From Lysobacteraceae bacterium NML93-0399 (GTDB lineage Bacteria; Pseudomonadota; Gammaproteobacteria; Xanthomonadales; Xanthomonadaceae), in NCBI GenBank assembly GCA_002307375.1, contig NTJI01000001.1, positions 806,001-870,000 on the forward strand: a stretch of DNA of 64,000 nt. The letters are read 5' to 3'. The translations under genes and the position numbers were made by a program. Positions 54,590-63,912 of this stretch are shown here, piece after piece. Within the stretch, counting starts at the first letter, position 1, and every line of letters starts with the position of its first letter. The notes under the pieces are model-generated. The model was not told the DNA's origin. It worked only from the letters and a program-made list of their open reading frames with translations, and did not search any database.

Positions 54590-54684
54590 GGGCACGAGCA
54601 GAAGCAGGAAGCCACCAACCGCGGCCGGCCGGCGCATCTGCGCGTATCCTCGCCTCGCACCTGCACACGCTCCGGAGACCCGCG

Positions 54685-55167
54685 ATGCAAGCGACGACCG
54701 ACCGCCCCATCGACCGCTGGTTCGCCAGCTATTCGGCCGACCACCGCGATGACACCAACCAGTGGATCCACGTGTTCGCGGTGCCGGCGATCCTGTGGAG
54801 CGTGATCGCGCTGCTGTGGTGCATTCCCGGCGGCACGATCTTCAAACCCGGCATCTGGGCGGCGCTGGCGATGTTCGGGGCGTGGCGGTTCTATCAGCGG
54901 GCATCGCGGCATCTGGGGTTCGGGATGCTGTCGGTGTTCCTGCTGATGGGCGCGGCCACGTACGGCCTGCATCAGGCGCTGGGCACGCGCGGCCTGCTGA
55001 TCGCGGCAGTGTCGGTGTTTGTTGTGGCGTGGATCGCGCAGTTCGTCGGACACAGCAGGCTCTTCGAGGGGCGCAAGCCGAGTTTCCTGACCGATCTGCG
55101 CTATCTGCTGATCGGGCCGGCCTGGGTGCTGGCCAAGCTCTACCGCCGGCTGGGCTGGTCCTACTGA
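54685..55167 (+). CDS. DUF962 / Mpo1-like membrane protein
   Basis: 160 residues with four hydrophobic segments. Family pattern: HRDDTNQWIHVFAVPAILWS near the N-terminus and WIAQFVGHSRLFEGRKPSF near the C-terminus, carrying the conserved histidines of the family. The yeast member Mpo1 is an iron-dependent dioxygenase that shortens 2-hydroxy fatty acids; the bacterial function is not established. The ATG at 54685 has CCGGAGA upstream. Confidence 0.85.
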   Translation: MQATTDRPIDRWFASYSADHRDDTNQWIHVFAVPAILWSVIALLWCIPGGTIFKPGIWAALAMFGAWRFYQRASRHLGFGMLSVFLLMGAATYGLHQALGTRGLLIAAVSVFVVAWIAQFVGHSRLFEGRKPSFLTDLRYLLIGPAWVLAKLYRRLGWSY

Positions 55168-55230
55168 CGCAAAGCGCGTGTGGGGCGGGCGACGTGCGAT
55201 GCTTGCGCGCCCGATGCACCCGGTGCCGTC

Positions 55231-56124
55231 GTGTCGCCTCGCGATCTCGTTCTCGTTCTCGTCGTCTGCATCGCCTGGGCGCTGAACTTCCTCGTCTCGG
55301 CCAATGCGCTGCGCGAGATTCCGCCGTTCCTGTTCACTGCGGTGCGCTTCGCAATGCTCGCCTTGCCGCTGGTGTGGCTGCTGCGCCCGCCCGCGCCCGG
55401 GCAATGGCCGCGCCTCATTGCGGTGTGCCTGTGCATCGGCGTGCTGCATTTCGGGCTGAGCTTTCTGGCCCTGCGCCTGTCGAGCGACCTGTCCTCGCCG
55501 GCCATCCTGATGCAGAGCTACATCCCGATGACCGCCCTGCTGGCGTGGGCCGTGCTGGGCGAGCGTTTCGCCTGGCGCACGGGTCTGGCGATCGGCGTGA
55601 GCTTCTGCGGGGTGCTGGTGCTGGGCTTCGATCCGGTGGTGCTGGCCAATCCTGCGGCGCTGCTGACGATGCTGGCCTCGGCGCTGATGCTGGCCATCGG
55701 CACGGTGCTGATGAAGGGGCTGCGCAGCGTCGACATGTGGAATATGCAGGGCTGGACGGCGGTCTTCAGCGTGTTGCCGCTGCTCGCCATCAGTCTGGTC
55801 TTCGAGCCCGGCGGCCTGGCGCAACTGGGCGATGCGCGCTGGGCGGGCTGGGGCGGCGCGGTGTATGCGGCCTTCGTGTCCTCGCTGCTCGGCCATGGCC
55901 TGTATTACGTACTGATGCAGCGCTACCCCGTGGCCATGGTGACGCCGTGGCTGCTGCTGGTGCCGGTGATGGCGATCGGGCTGGGCATCGCCTTCTGGGG
56001 CGACCGTCCCGGCCCACGGCTTTGGATCGGGGGCGCGATGGTGCTCGGCGGTGTGCTGGCGATCGCGCTGCGCGCACTGCACAAGTCGCGCAAGCTCGTC
56101 GAGGAGCCGATGGCAGGCCCGTGA
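55231..56124 (+). CDS. EamA-family (DMT) transporter
   Basis: 297 residues with about ten hydrophobic segments in two repeated halves, the drug/metabolite transporter layout: LVVCIAWALNFLVSANALREIPPF in the first and LGHGLYYVLMQRYPVAMVTPWLLLVPVMA in the second. Substrate unknown; EamA members export amino acids or metabolites. The GTG at 55231 starts just before the first membrane segment; a GTG at 55180 is possible. Confidence 0.87.
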   Translation: MSPRDLVLVLVVCIAWALNFLVSANALREIPPFLFTAVRFAMLALPLVWLLRPPAPGQWPRLIAVCLCIGVLHFGLSFLALRLSSDLSSPAILMQSYIPMTALLAWAVLGERFAWRTGLAIGVSFCGVLVLGFDPVVLANPAALLTMLASALMLAIGTVLMKGLRSVDMWNMQGWTAVFSVLPLLAISLVFEPGGLAQLGDARWAGWGGAVYAAFVSSLLGHGLYYVLMQRYPVAMVTPWLLLVPVMAIGLGIAFWGDRPGPRLWIGGAMVLGGVLAIALRALHKSRKLVEEPMAGP

Positions 56125-56130
56125 TGCGTC

Positions 56131-56226
56131 TGCAGGCGCGTTCGCGCGCGAATGGCTCCACCGGGCGCCCGGTCGCGCGCGAGGGCTTCCCCGGGAAACG
56201 CCCATCGCGCGCGAGCGCGCTCCTAC
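56131..56226. repeat. GTAG-type REP cluster after the EamA gene
   Basis: A degenerate arm TGCAGGCGCGTTCGCGCGCG at 56131, an extra CGCGCGCGAGGGC segment, and the inverted arm ATCGCGCGCGAGCGCGCTCC at 56204 ending in TAC. Same family as at 2651-3030. Confidence 0.75.
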
Positions 56227-56340
56227 ACGGAGCCCGCCGACCGCCGCGTCGACCGGAGCCTCCAGCACCGCGCAACGGCTCGCCGTACACCTCATGAGCG
56301 TGCCTCGATCGCGCTGCGGGTCGCGGAGCGTGCGATCCCT

Positions 56341-56406
56341 GTAGGAGCGCGCTTGCGCGCGAGGGCTCCACCGGAAGAACGCCCATCGCGGGCAAGGCCG
56401 CTTCTA
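56341..56406. repeat. GTAG-type REP pair overlapping the SDR stop codon
   Basis: GTAGGAGCGCGCTTGCGCGC begins at 56341, and the degenerate inverted arm ends in CTTCTAC at 56401-56407. The stop codon TAG of the SDR gene (56406-56404, minus strand) is the terminal GTAG of this arm, so the element defines the end of the protein. Confidence 0.75.
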
Positions 56407-57309
56407 CACGGTGCCGGGCGGCTCGAACATCGAGGCGTCGGGCCGGAACGGCCGCGGCGCGTAGCCGAACGCCGCGTGCGCGGGCGCCGCATCGAATGCG
56501 AGGTCTTCGCGCATCCGCGCGACCGCGCCCGGTGGCAGCCCCTGCAGGCGGCCGGCCCGGTGCGCGCCCCACAGCACGAGGTCGAACAATGTTCCCGGCA
56601 ATGTCAGCAGTCGCGGCCGGGGCGCCAGGCAGGCGAGCGTGCGCGCCACCATCTCTCGGTAGCCAAGCGTCTCGCCGCCCGGCAGCGCAAAGGCCTGGCC
56701 GTATGCAGTTAACGCATCGACCGCTGCGTGTGCGGCGGCGGCCAGATCGTCGACGTGCACCGGCTGGCGCAGGCCATGCGCATCGGCGGGCAGCACGAAC
56801 AGCCCCGAGCGACGGGCCAGCGCGACGATCCGGCTGAGATTGCGGTCGCGTCCACTGCCGTAGATCAGCGTCGGCCTCAACAACGTGGCTTGCGCGCCAC
56901 GCGCGGCGGCCGCCTCGAAGACGCGCGCGCCCGAGGCGCGCAGGCGCTCGGCCAGTTCGCGCTCGCCCGCGTCCTGCGCCGATCGCTTGGTTGCATCGCT
57001 CGTGGAGCCGAAGACGATCACCCGCCGGCAGGCGATGCCGCGCGATGCGTACCAGTGCGAGAACAGGTCCAGCGGCCCGCAACTGAAGATGGTGTCCACG
57101 CGTGACGGCAGGCTGCCTGGCAACCGGGCGAACTCGCCGCGATGCCAGTGCACGCGCGCATCCGCGGCCGGCGGGGTGCGGGACAGGGCGTGGATCGTCC
57201 AGCCGTCGGCGTGCAGGCGCGCGACCAGCGCGGCGCCGATCGCCCCGCTCGCGCCGAACACCAGGGCATGGCGCGAAGGGGCGGGCGCGCGTTCGGAATC
57301 GGAATGCAT
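56404..57309 (-). CDS. NAD(P)-binding SDR-family protein (extended epimerase-like)
   Basis: 301 residues. Rossmann start HALVFGASGAIGAALVARL, SGRDRNLSRIVALARR and the VHVDDLAAAA stretch place it in the extended short-chain dehydrogenase/NAD-epimerase group; RPTLIYGSGRD is the usual segment after the active site. A clear YxxxK catalytic pair is not obvious, so catalysis is uncertain. Its stop codon lies within a REP element. ATG at 57309; divergent from the mrp operon. Confidence 0.82.
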   Translation of the reverse strand: MHSDSERAPAPSRHALVFGASGAIGAALVARLHADGWTIHALSRTPPAADARVHWHRGEFARLPGSLPSRVDTIFSCGPLDLFSHWYASRGIACRRVIVFGSTSDATKRSAQDAGERELAERLRASGARVFEAAAARGAQATLLRPTLIYGSGRDRNLSRIVALARRSGLFVLPADAHGLRQPVHVDDLAAAAHAAVDALTAYGQAFALPGGETLGYREMVARTLACLAPRPRLLTLPGTLFDLVLWGAHRAGRLQGLPPGAVARMREDLAFDAAPAHAAFGYAPRPFRPDASMFEPPGTV

Positions 57310-57422
57310 GGAACAAAGCATAGCCAACCGCGCCCACGCACCGTGCACGCCCATCGGTTAGACTGCCCGGCCCTTGCGTGACCCGCCGGCCGACTGGCCG
57401 ACCTGCCTCCACAAGGAGCCCG

Positions 57423-60218
57423 ATGCTCGAACTTCTCTTGGCCCTGCCCTTCGTGCTGGCGCTTGCCGTGGCCCTGTCCGCGAATGCGTCGCGCCGCACG
57501 TCCGCCTGGCTTGCCGGTCTCGTGCCGCTGCTGGGAATCGCGGTATTGGGACTGCTGGCCGGCGACGTGTTCGACGGGTCGATCCTCAAGACGCAATACG
57601 CGTGGGTTCCCGAGGCGGGACTCGACTTCACCCTGCGCATGGACGGGCTGGCCTGGACGTTCGCGCTGCTCGTGCTCGGCATCGGCGGGCTGGTGGTGCT
57701 CTATGGCCACTATTACCTCTCGGCCAAGGACAGCCCGCGGCGGTTCTTCACCTATCTGCTGCTGTTCATGGGCGCGATGCTGGGCATGGTCGTGGCCGGC
57801 AACCTGTTGCTGCTGGCGGTGTTCTGGGAGCTGACGTCGATCAGCTCGTTCCTGCTGATCGGCTTCTGGTCGCACCGTCAGGATGCGCGCCAGGGCGCAC
57901 GCATGGCGCTGACGATCACCGGCATGGGCGGGCTGGCGCTGCTGGGCGGCATCCTGCTGATCGGCCGTATCCTCGGTGATGCCGGCCTCGAATCGGTCTA
58001 CGACCTCGACACGGTGCTCGCCAACGGCGCGCTGATCCGCGACAGCGCGCTCTATCCCTGGGCGCTGGGTCTGGTGCTGCTGGGCATCTTCACCAAGAGC
58101 GCGCAGTTCCCGTTCCACTTCTGGCTGCCGCACGCGATGGCAGCGCCGACGCCCGTCTCGGCCTATCTGCATTCGGCCACGATGGTGAAGGCCGGCGTGT
58201 TCCTGCTCGCGCGCCTGCATCCGGCACTGGCCGGCACCGACCTGTTTTTCTACGTGGTCAGCGGCATCGGCGCGACGACCCTGCTGGTCGGCGCGTGGTT
58301 CGCGATCTTCCAGCACGATCTCAAGGGCCTGCTGGCCTACTCGACGATCTCCCACCTGGGCCTGATCACGCTGCTGTTCGGTCTGTCGACCGAGATGGCC
58401 GTGGTCGCCGGTTTGTTCCACATCCTCAACCACGCCACGTTCAAGGCCTCGCTGTTCATGGCCGCGGGCATCATCGACCACGAGTGCGGGACGCGCGACA
58501 TGCGCCGGCTCGGCAATCTGCGGCGCTACATGCCGATGACCAGCGTGCTGGCGATCGTCGCCTCGCTGGCGATGGCCGGCATCCCGATGCTCAACGGCTT
58601 CCTGTCCAAGGAGATGTTCTTCGCCGAGGCGCTGGAGATCGGCGGCCACGCGACGATGCGTCTGGTGATCAGCATCGCGGCGCTGCTGGCGGGCATCTTC
58701 GGCATCGCCTACAGCCTGCGCTTCGTGCACGACACCTTCTTCGGCAACGGCCCGCGCGCGCTCGACGTGGTGCCGCACGAGCCGCCGCGCTGGATGCGCA
58801 TTCCCGTCGGCGTGCTGGCCGCGCTGTGCATCGTGGTGGGCGTGCTGCCGGCGCTGACCATCGGGCCGCTGCTCGACACCATGGTGCGCGGCACGCTGGG
58901 CACGGCCGCGCCGGAATTCAGCCTGTCGGTCTGGCACGGCATCAACCTGCCGCTGATGATGAGCGTCGCCAGCCTTGTGTTCGGCATCGCGCTGTATTTC
59001 GGTCTGCGCCGGCTGCTGGATTTCCATGCGGTGGTGACCCGCTCGATCGGCCGCAACGTGTTCCACCTCAATGTCGAAGCGCTGTTCGGCCTGGCGCGGC
59101 GGTTCACCGCGCGCGTCGCCAACGGCAGCCTGCAGCGCAGTCTGTTCCTGATGATCCTCATCGGTCTGCTGCTGGCCGGGGTGCCGATGTTCGGCCAGAC
59201 CCTGCCCTTGCTGGTCGGGCTCGGCACCCCGCAGCCGCTGCCGGTGATCGGCTGGGTACTGTGGGCGCTGCTGGTCGCCGCCACGCTGGGCACGGTCATC
59301 GTCCACGGCAAGCGTCTGACCGCGCTGATCGTGATCGGCGCGGTGGGCCTGGTGGTCAGCATGATCTTCGTCTACCTGTCGGCGCCGGATCTGGCGCTAA
59401 CCCAGCTGCTGGTGGAGATGGTGACGATCGCGCTGATGATGATGGCGCTCAACTACCTGCCCAAGCAGTCCAAGGCCTCGCGCCGGCCGCTGCGCAAATT
59501 GCGCGACATCGGCATCGCCACGCTCGCCGGCGGCGGGCTGGCGGTGCTGGCCTACGCGATGATGATGTCGCCGGCCGACACGATCTCCAGCGAGCTGCTG
59601 GTGCGTGCCCTGCCCGAGGCCTATGGCCGCAACGTGGTCAACGTGACCCTGGTGGACTTCCGCGGCTTCGATACCTTCGGCGAGATCGCGGTGTTCGGCA
59701 TTGCTGCGCTGGTGGTGCACGCGCTGCTGCGCTGGGCGCGCCTGAAGCCCGACGAAGTGATGCCCGGCCCGCCGGTGCAGTTGCCGATCGCCGCCGACCT
59801 CACCCAGCTGCTGTTCCCGCTGGCGCTGACGGTGTCGATCTACCTGTTCCTGCGCGGCCACAACGCGCCTGGCGGCGGCTTCATCGCCGGCCTGGTGTTC
59901 GCGGTGCCGGTGCTGGTGAAGTACGTGCTGCAGGGCGCGCGCGCGGTCGAGGCGACGTTCGGCTTCGACTATCTGCGCGGCATCGCCATCGGCCTGCTGC
60001 TGGCGGTCATCGGCGGCGTGGGCTCGTGGTGGTTCGGCCTGCCCTTCATGACCAGCGGGCACCTCGATCTCGAACTGCCGCTGATCGGCATGCTGCCGCT
60101 GGCCAGTGCGCTGGTGTTCGATACCGGCGTGTACGTGGTGGTGTTCGCCGGCACCCTGCTGATGCTGTCCACGATGGGCACCGTCCGCCATCGACAGGCC
60201 CGAGAGGAGGCGACCTGA
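57423..60218 (+). CDS. mrpA: Mrp-type Na+(K+)/H+ antiporter subunit A, fused with subunit B domain
   Basis: 931 residues, many membrane segments. NuoL-like antiporter module with the signature FPFHFWLPHAMAAPTPVSAYLHSATMVKAG, the transmembrane lysine region LGLITLLFGLS and HILNHATFKASLFMAAG. The C-terminal region contains an MrpB-type domain (LFLRGHNAPGGGFIAGL through LVFDTGVYVVVFAGTLL), as in the fused PhaAB/group 2 systems, and no separate mrpB is present. Couples cation export to proton uptake. ATG at 57423 with AAGGAG; TGATG overlap with mrpC. Confidence 0.94.
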   Translation: MLELLLALPFVLALAVALSANASRRTSAWLAGLVPLLGIAVLGLLAGDVFDGSILKTQYAWVPEAGLDFTLRMDGLAWTFALLVLGIGGLVVLYGHYYLSAKDSPRRFFTYLLLFMGAMLGMVVAGNLLLLAVFWELTSISSFLLIGFWSHRQDARQGARMALTITGMGGLALLGGILLIGRILGDAGLESVYDLDTVLANGALIRDSALYPWALGLVLLGIFTKSAQFPFHFWLPHAMAAPTPVSAYLHSATMVKAGVFLLARLHPALAGTDLFFYVVSGIGATTLLVGAWFAIFQHDLKGLLAYSTISHLGLITLLFGLSTEMAVVAGLFHILNHATFKASLFMAAGIIDHECGTRDMRRLGNLRRYMPMTSVLAIVASLAMAGIPMLNGFLSKEMFFAEALEIGGHATMRLVISIAALLAGIFGIAYSLRFVHDTFFGNGPRALDVVPHEPPRWMRIPVGVLAALCIVVGVLPALTIGPLLDTMVRGTLGTAAPEFSLSVWHGINLPLMMSVASLVFGIALYFGLRRLLDFHAVVTRSIGRNVFHLNVEALFGLARRFTARVANGSLQRSLFLMILIGLLLAGVPMFGQTLPLLVGLGTPQPLPVIGWVLWALLVAATLGTVIVHGKRLTALIVIGAVGLVVSMIFVYLSAPDLALTQLLVEMVTIALMMMALNYLPKQSKASRRPLRKLRDIGIATLAGGGLAVLAYAMMMSPADTISSELLVRALPEAYGRNVVNVTLVDFRGFDTFGEIAVFGIAALVVHALLRWARLKPDEVMPGPPVQLPIAADLTQLLFPLALTVSIYLFLRGHNAPGGGFIAGLVFAVPVLVKYVLQGARAVEATFGFDYLRGIAIGLLLAVIGGVGSWWFGLPFMTSGHLDLELPLIGMLPLASALVFDTGVYVVVFAGTLLMLSTMGTVRHRQAREEAT

Positions 60219-60583
60219 TGGAACTCGCGATCGCCACCGCCATCGGCGTGCTCGCCGCCAGCGGCATCTATCTGCTGCTGCGCGCGCGCACCTTCGACGT
60301 CATCCTGGGCCTGACGCTGCTCTCGTATGCGACCAACCTGCTGATCTTCGCCTCGGGCCGTCCGGTCGTCGGCAAACCGCCGGTGCTGCGCGACGGCGTC
60401 GCCCATACGCTGGCCAACTATTCCGACCCGCTGCCGCAGGCGCTGGTGCTGACGGCGATCGTCATCGCCTTCGCGATGACCGCAGTCACGGTGGTCATCG
60501 CGATGCGTGAGCACGCCGACCTGCACACCGACCACGTCGACGGCGAAGAGCCCGACAACGAGAAGCGGCGGGGAGGCGCGTGA
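60218..60583 (+). CDS. mrpC: Mrp antiporter subunit C
   Basis: 121 residues, three membrane segments, NuoK-like: GVLAASGIYLLLRARTFDVILGLTLLSYATNLLIF and DPLPQALVLTAIVIAFAMTA. The ATG at 60218 shares its first base with the mrpA stop and has GAGGAGG upstream. Part of the proton/cation path next to subunits A and D. Acidic tail at the C-terminus. Confidence 0.94.
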   Translation: MELAIATAIGVLAASGIYLLLRARTFDVILGLTLLSYATNLLIFASGRPVVGKPPVLRDGVAHTLANYSDPLPQALVLTAIVIAFAMTAVTVVIAMREHADLHTDHVDGEEPDNEKRRGGA

Positions 60584-62112
60584 TGCAGCACTTGCCCGTC
60601 CTGCCCGTCCTCGTCCCGCTGGTCTTCGGCGCGCTGCTGTTGCTGCTCGAGCGCACCCACCGCGCCAAGGTGCTGCGCATCTGGGCGTGGATCGGCATGG
60701 TCTCGCTGCTCGTCGTCAGCGTGATGCTGCTCATGCAGGTCCATCGCGAGGACCTGCTGGTCTATCTGCTCGGCGACTGGCCGGCGCGTCTGGGCATCAC
60801 GCTGATGGTCGACCGGCTCTCGGCGCTGATGGTGTTGACCACGGCGCTGCTCGCCGTGCCATGCCTGATGTACGCCTGCGCCGGCTGGGACAAGCGTGCG
60901 CTGCATTTCCACGCCCTGTTCCAGATGCAGCTGGCCGGCCTCAACGGCGCCTTCCTGACCGGCGATCTGTTCAACCTGTTCGTGTTCTTCGAGGTGATGC
61001 TGATCGCATCCTACGGCCTGCTGCTCAGCGGGGCGCGCGGCGCGCGGGTCAAGGCGGGCATGCACTACGTGGTGTTCAACATCGCCGCCTCGGTGGTGTT
61101 TCTGCTGGCACTGGGCCTGCTGTACGGCATGCTCGGCACGCTCAACATGACCGAAATGGCGGCGCGCATCGCCATCGCGCCCCCCGAGCGCACCGTGCTG
61201 ATCCACGCCGGCGCCGGTCTGCTGCTGCTGGTGTTCTGCGCCAAGGCCGCGCTGCTGCCGCTGTACCTGTGGCTGCCCGAGGCCTATGCGCGTGCGCCGG
61301 CCGCGGTGGCCGCGCTGTTCACGGTGATGACCAAGGTCGGTCTGTACGCGATTTTGCGGGTCTACACACTGATGTTCGGCGAGGCGGCCGGCCCGCTGGC
61401 CAATATCGCCTGGGACTGGCTGCTGCCGACCGGTGCGGCGACGGTGGTGCTCGCGGCGCTGGGCGTGATCGGCGCGCCGCGCATGCGCATCGGCGTCGCC
61501 TATCTGGTGCTGCTGTCGGCGGGCACGCTGTTCGTCGCGTTCTCGCTGGGCAATGCGGCGGCGATCTCCGCCGGCCTGTACTACCTGCCCCACAGCGTGT
61601 TCGTCAGTGCGGCGCTGTTCCTGCTGGCCGACGTCATCGGACGCCACCGCGGCGGCAACGGCGACTACCTCGTCGAGATCGCGCCGATGACGCGCAAGAC
61701 GCTGCCGGCGGCGCTGTTCCTGATCGCAGCGGTGTCTATCGCAGGCCTGCCGCCACTGTCGGGCTTCATCGGCAAGCTGCGCCTGCTCGAAGCGGTGCCC
61801 GATGCGCAGACCGGCTGGGTGTGGGCGGTGATCCTGGGCAGCAGCCTGATGGTGATCATCGGCCTGTCGCGCACCGGAACGCGGCTGTTCTGGCGCGTCG
61901 ATGCCACCCCGTCCGACGTGCCGGCACCGGCGCTGCGACGTGCCGAGGTCACCGCGGTGCTGGTGCTGCTGGGCTACGGCATCGCGATGACCGTGTTCGC
62001 CAATCCAATCCTGCGCTACACCGACGCGGCCGCCGCGCAGCTGCTCGACGTGCCGGGCTACATCGACACCCTGCGCGAGACCGCGCCGCAGATCCGGGAG
62101 CCCTCGCCATGA
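60583..62112 (+). CDS. mrpD: Mrp antiporter subunit D
   Basis: 509 residues, about fourteen membrane segments, NuoM/N-like antiporter module: GDLFNLFVFFEVMLIASYGLLL with the key membrane glutamate, AALLPLYLWLPEAYARAPAAVAALFTVMTKVG, and AGLPPLSGFIGKLRLL. The ATG at 60583 overlaps the mrpC TGA (TGATG); a GTG one codon earlier is possible. Confidence 0.94.
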   Translation: MQHLPVLPVLVPLVFGALLLLLERTHRAKVLRIWAWIGMVSLLVVSVMLLMQVHREDLLVYLLGDWPARLGITLMVDRLSALMVLTTALLAVPCLMYACAGWDKRALHFHALFQMQLAGLNGAFLTGDLFNLFVFFEVMLIASYGLLLSGARGARVKAGMHYVVFNIAASVVFLLALGLLYGMLGTLNMTEMAARIAIAPPERTVLIHAGAGLLLLVFCAKAALLPLYLWLPEAYARAPAAVAALFTVMTKVGLYAILRVYTLMFGEAAGPLANIAWDWLLPTGAATVVLAALGVIGAPRMRIGVAYLVLLSAGTLFVAFSLGNAAAISAGLYYLPHSVFVSAALFLLADVIGRHRGGNGDYLVEIAPMTRKTLPAALFLIAAVSIAGLPPLSGFIGKLRLLEAVPDAQTGWVWAVILGSSLMVIIGLSRTGTRLFWRVDATPSDVPAPALRRAEVTAVLVLLGYGIAMTVFANPILRYTDAAAAQLLDVPGYIDTLRETAPQIREPSP

Positions 62113-62597
62113 AGCGCCGCATGCTGCCTTCGATCCCGCAGAGCCTGACGGTCTTCGCGTTCTGGCTGCTGATGGCCGAGGACGTGAGCGCCAGCAACGT
62201 GCTCATGGCCCTGCTGTTGGCCTGGCTGATGCCGTTGATGGCCGCGCGCCTGGAGCGCGAGTTCGCACGCCTGGGACGGCTGCGCGGCGGCCTGCGCCTG
62301 ATCGGCCGGCTGCTGGTCGACATCGTCATCGCCAACGTCACCGTGGCCAAGCAGGTGCTCGGACCCGAATCGCGGCTCAAATCGCAGTTCGTCTGGATCC
62401 CGCTGGACCTGACCAACATCCACGGCATTTCCGCGCTGACCAGCGTGATCACGCTCACGCCCGGCACGGTGTCGGCGGAGCTGTCGGAAGACCGCAAGCA
62501 CCTGCTGGTGCATTGCCTGAGTACCGACGATCCGCAGGCGCTGGTCGAAGACGTCAAGGCCCGCTACGAAGCGCCGCTGAGGGAGATCTTTCCATGA
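62109..62597 (+). CDS. mrpE: Mrp antiporter subunit E
   Basis: 162 residues. MrpE pattern: two N-terminal hydrophobic segments, then DIVIANVTVAKQVLGPE, FVWIPLDLTN, ALTSVITLTPGTVSAELSEDR and a cytoplasmic C-terminal domain. Overlaps mrpD and mrpF by ATGA. Needed for complex assembly in characterised systems. Confidence 0.93.
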   Translation: MKRRMLPSIPQSLTVFAFWLLMAEDVSASNVLMALLLAWLMPLMAARLEREFARLGRLRGGLRLIGRLLVDIVIANVTVAKQVLGPESRLKSQFVWIPLDLTNIHGISALTSVITLTPGTVSAELSEDRKHLLVHCLSTDDPQALVEDVKARYEAPLREIFP

Positions 62598-62863
62598 TCG
62601 ACATCGCCATCGTCGCCGGCATGCACCTGGTCGGCCTGTCGATGCTGTTCGCGCTGTGGCGCCTGCTGCGCGGCCCGACCGCGCCTGACCGCATCCTCGC
62701 GCTCGACACGCTCTACATCAGCGCGATCGCCCAGCTGATTCTGTTCGGCATGCTGCTCGACACCGAGATCTACTTCGAAGCCGCGCTGATCATCGCGATG
62801 CTCGGCTTCGTCGGCACCGTGGTGCTGAGCAAGTACGTCATCCGGAGGGACATCGTCGAATGA
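62594..62863 (+). CDS. mrpF: Mrp antiporter subunit F
   Basis: 89 residues, three membrane segments: LWRLLRGPTAPDRILALDTLYI is the family signature, followed by YFEAALIIAMLGFVGTVVLSKY. ATGA overlaps at both ends. Small core subunit of the antiporter. Confidence 0.94.
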   Translation: MIDIAIVAGMHLVGLSMLFALWRLLRGPTAPDRILALDTLYISAIAQLILFGMLLDTEIYFEAALIIAMLGFVGTVVLSKYVIRRDIVE

Positions 62864-63237
62864 GCACGCTGTTCGAACTGGCGATCATCTTCCTGCTTGT
62901 CGCGGGCTGCTTCTTCACCCTGCTCGGCGGCGTGGCGATGGTGAAGCTGTCGGACTTCTTCCGTCGCGTGCACGGGCCGGCCAAGGCCAGCACGCTGGGC
63001 GTGGGCTGCATCCTGGTCGCGTCGATCGTCTATCACTGGATCAACGGCAGCGGCGTGCACCCGCGCGAGATCCTGATCACGGTGTTCCTGTTCCTCACCG
63101 CACCGATCAGCGCCCACCTGATGTCGCGTGCGGCGCTGTCGCTGATGGACGAGCGTCCGCCCCACCCCGAGCGCACGCCCGACGCCGATGCCGAGGTGGT
63201 CGACCGCGAAGACCCGGCGCCGCGCGAAGGCGGCTGA
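62860..63237 (+). CDS. mrpG: Mrp antiporter subunit G
   Basis: 125 residues. Three membrane segments with GCFFTLLGGVAMVKLSDFFRRVHGPAKASTLG, the MrpG signature, and LFLTAPISAHLMSRAAL. An acidic, proline-rich C-terminal tail extends beyond the usual length by about 25 residues. Last gene of mrpA(B)CDEFG; 21 bp from the convergent lipoprotein gene. Confidence 0.94.
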   Translation: MSTLFELAIIFLLVAGCFFTLLGGVAMVKLSDFFRRVHGPAKASTLGVGCILVASIVYHWINGSGVHPREILITVFLFLTAPISAHLMSRAALSLMDERPPHPERTPDADAEVVDREDPAPREGG

Positions 63238-63258
63238 CCGGGCCGGCGTTGCGGTCGC

Positions 63259-63912
63259 TCAGCCGCAGCGTTCGACGTAATCGACCTGCGGCGGCACCCC
63301 GATGCGCCATGTCGTGACATTCCCGTCGGCATCGGTTTCGAACACCAGAGCCGATTTGCCATCCCCGTCTGCCACCCGCAGCGTCTGCGCGCCTTCGACG
63401 TACTTGTGCGGCGCGGCTTCCACACGGCCGGCATACAGGCGTTCGATCTCCGCGCGGTCCATGCCGACCTTGCCGCCGCCGGGCGCGGTGTAACCGTCAT
63501 TGGATACGTCGATGCGCGAGAAATGGTTGCCTTCGATCATGAAGCCGATGCCGTACCGCGTGGTACCGACGTCCGGCGGCGCGAGGTAATAGCAGCCGCC
63601 CGGCTCGGACGGCTGCGCGTCGCCCAGATCGTTGCCCCAGGCCATGCGCAGCTGCTCGGCATCGCTGCCGAACGTGGCCGGGCCGAACCCTTCGAACGTC
63701 ACCACGCCGTCGACGACCTGCGGCAGGTTGGTGCCCATCGCATCGGGTGGCGGCACGGCGGCATCGGGCCGATCACCCGGCGGCGCGGCCTCGGCCGGCG
63801 CGGCGGGCGCAGACGCGGCCGGCAGCGGTTCGGCGGGCGGCGCTTCGCGCTGGCACGCGGCGAGCGACAGGGCGAGCACGGCGAGAGCCGGCAGGGTGCG
63901 AGGGATGTTCAT
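63259..63912 (-). CDS. Lipoprotein of unknown function
   Basis: 217 residues. Signal peptide ending in the lipobox LAAC at about residues 17-20, then an Ala/Pro-rich linker (about 22-60) and a compact domain with FEGFGPATFGSDAEQLRMAWG and a GRVEAAPHKYVEGAQTLRV stretch. The pattern resembles xanthomonad periplasmic lipoproteins annotated as hypothetical; I cannot assign a role. ATG at 63912. Confidence 0.8.
   Translation of the reverse strand: MNIPRTLPALAVLALSLAACQREAPPAEPLPAASAPAAPAEAAPPGDRPDAAVPPPDAMGTNLPQVVDGVVTFEGFGPATFGSDAEQLRMAWGNDLGDAQPSEPGGCYYLAPPDVGTTRYGIGFMIEGNHFSRIDVSNDGYTAPGGGKVGMDRAEIERLYAGRVEAAPHKYVEGAQTLRVADGDGKSALVFETDADGNVTTWRIGVPPQVDYVERCG

Larger units (their letters stand above)
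53936..54684. other. 749-bp intergenic stretch after purC
   Basis: No gene is supported. The first 180 bp contain a weak hairpin (CCTCTGT and ACAGAGG at 54037-54057) that may terminate purC. The middle is the 419-bp palindromic element described separately (54118-54536). The last 100 bp carry a short hexamer repeat (54566-54589) upstream of the DUF962 gene. Confidence 0.75.

Noticed and set aside
54562-56295. 577-codon minus-strand open frame opposite the DUF962 and EamA genes
   Set aside because: Gln/His/Arg-rich antisense frame without motifs; the plus-strand genes have membrane segments and family signatures.
57018-59306. Long minus-strand open frame opposite the mrpA gene
   Set aside because: It is antisense to the well-conserved MrpA protein, rich in His, Gln and Arg as expected of the complement of GC-rich coding DNA, and shows no family motif.
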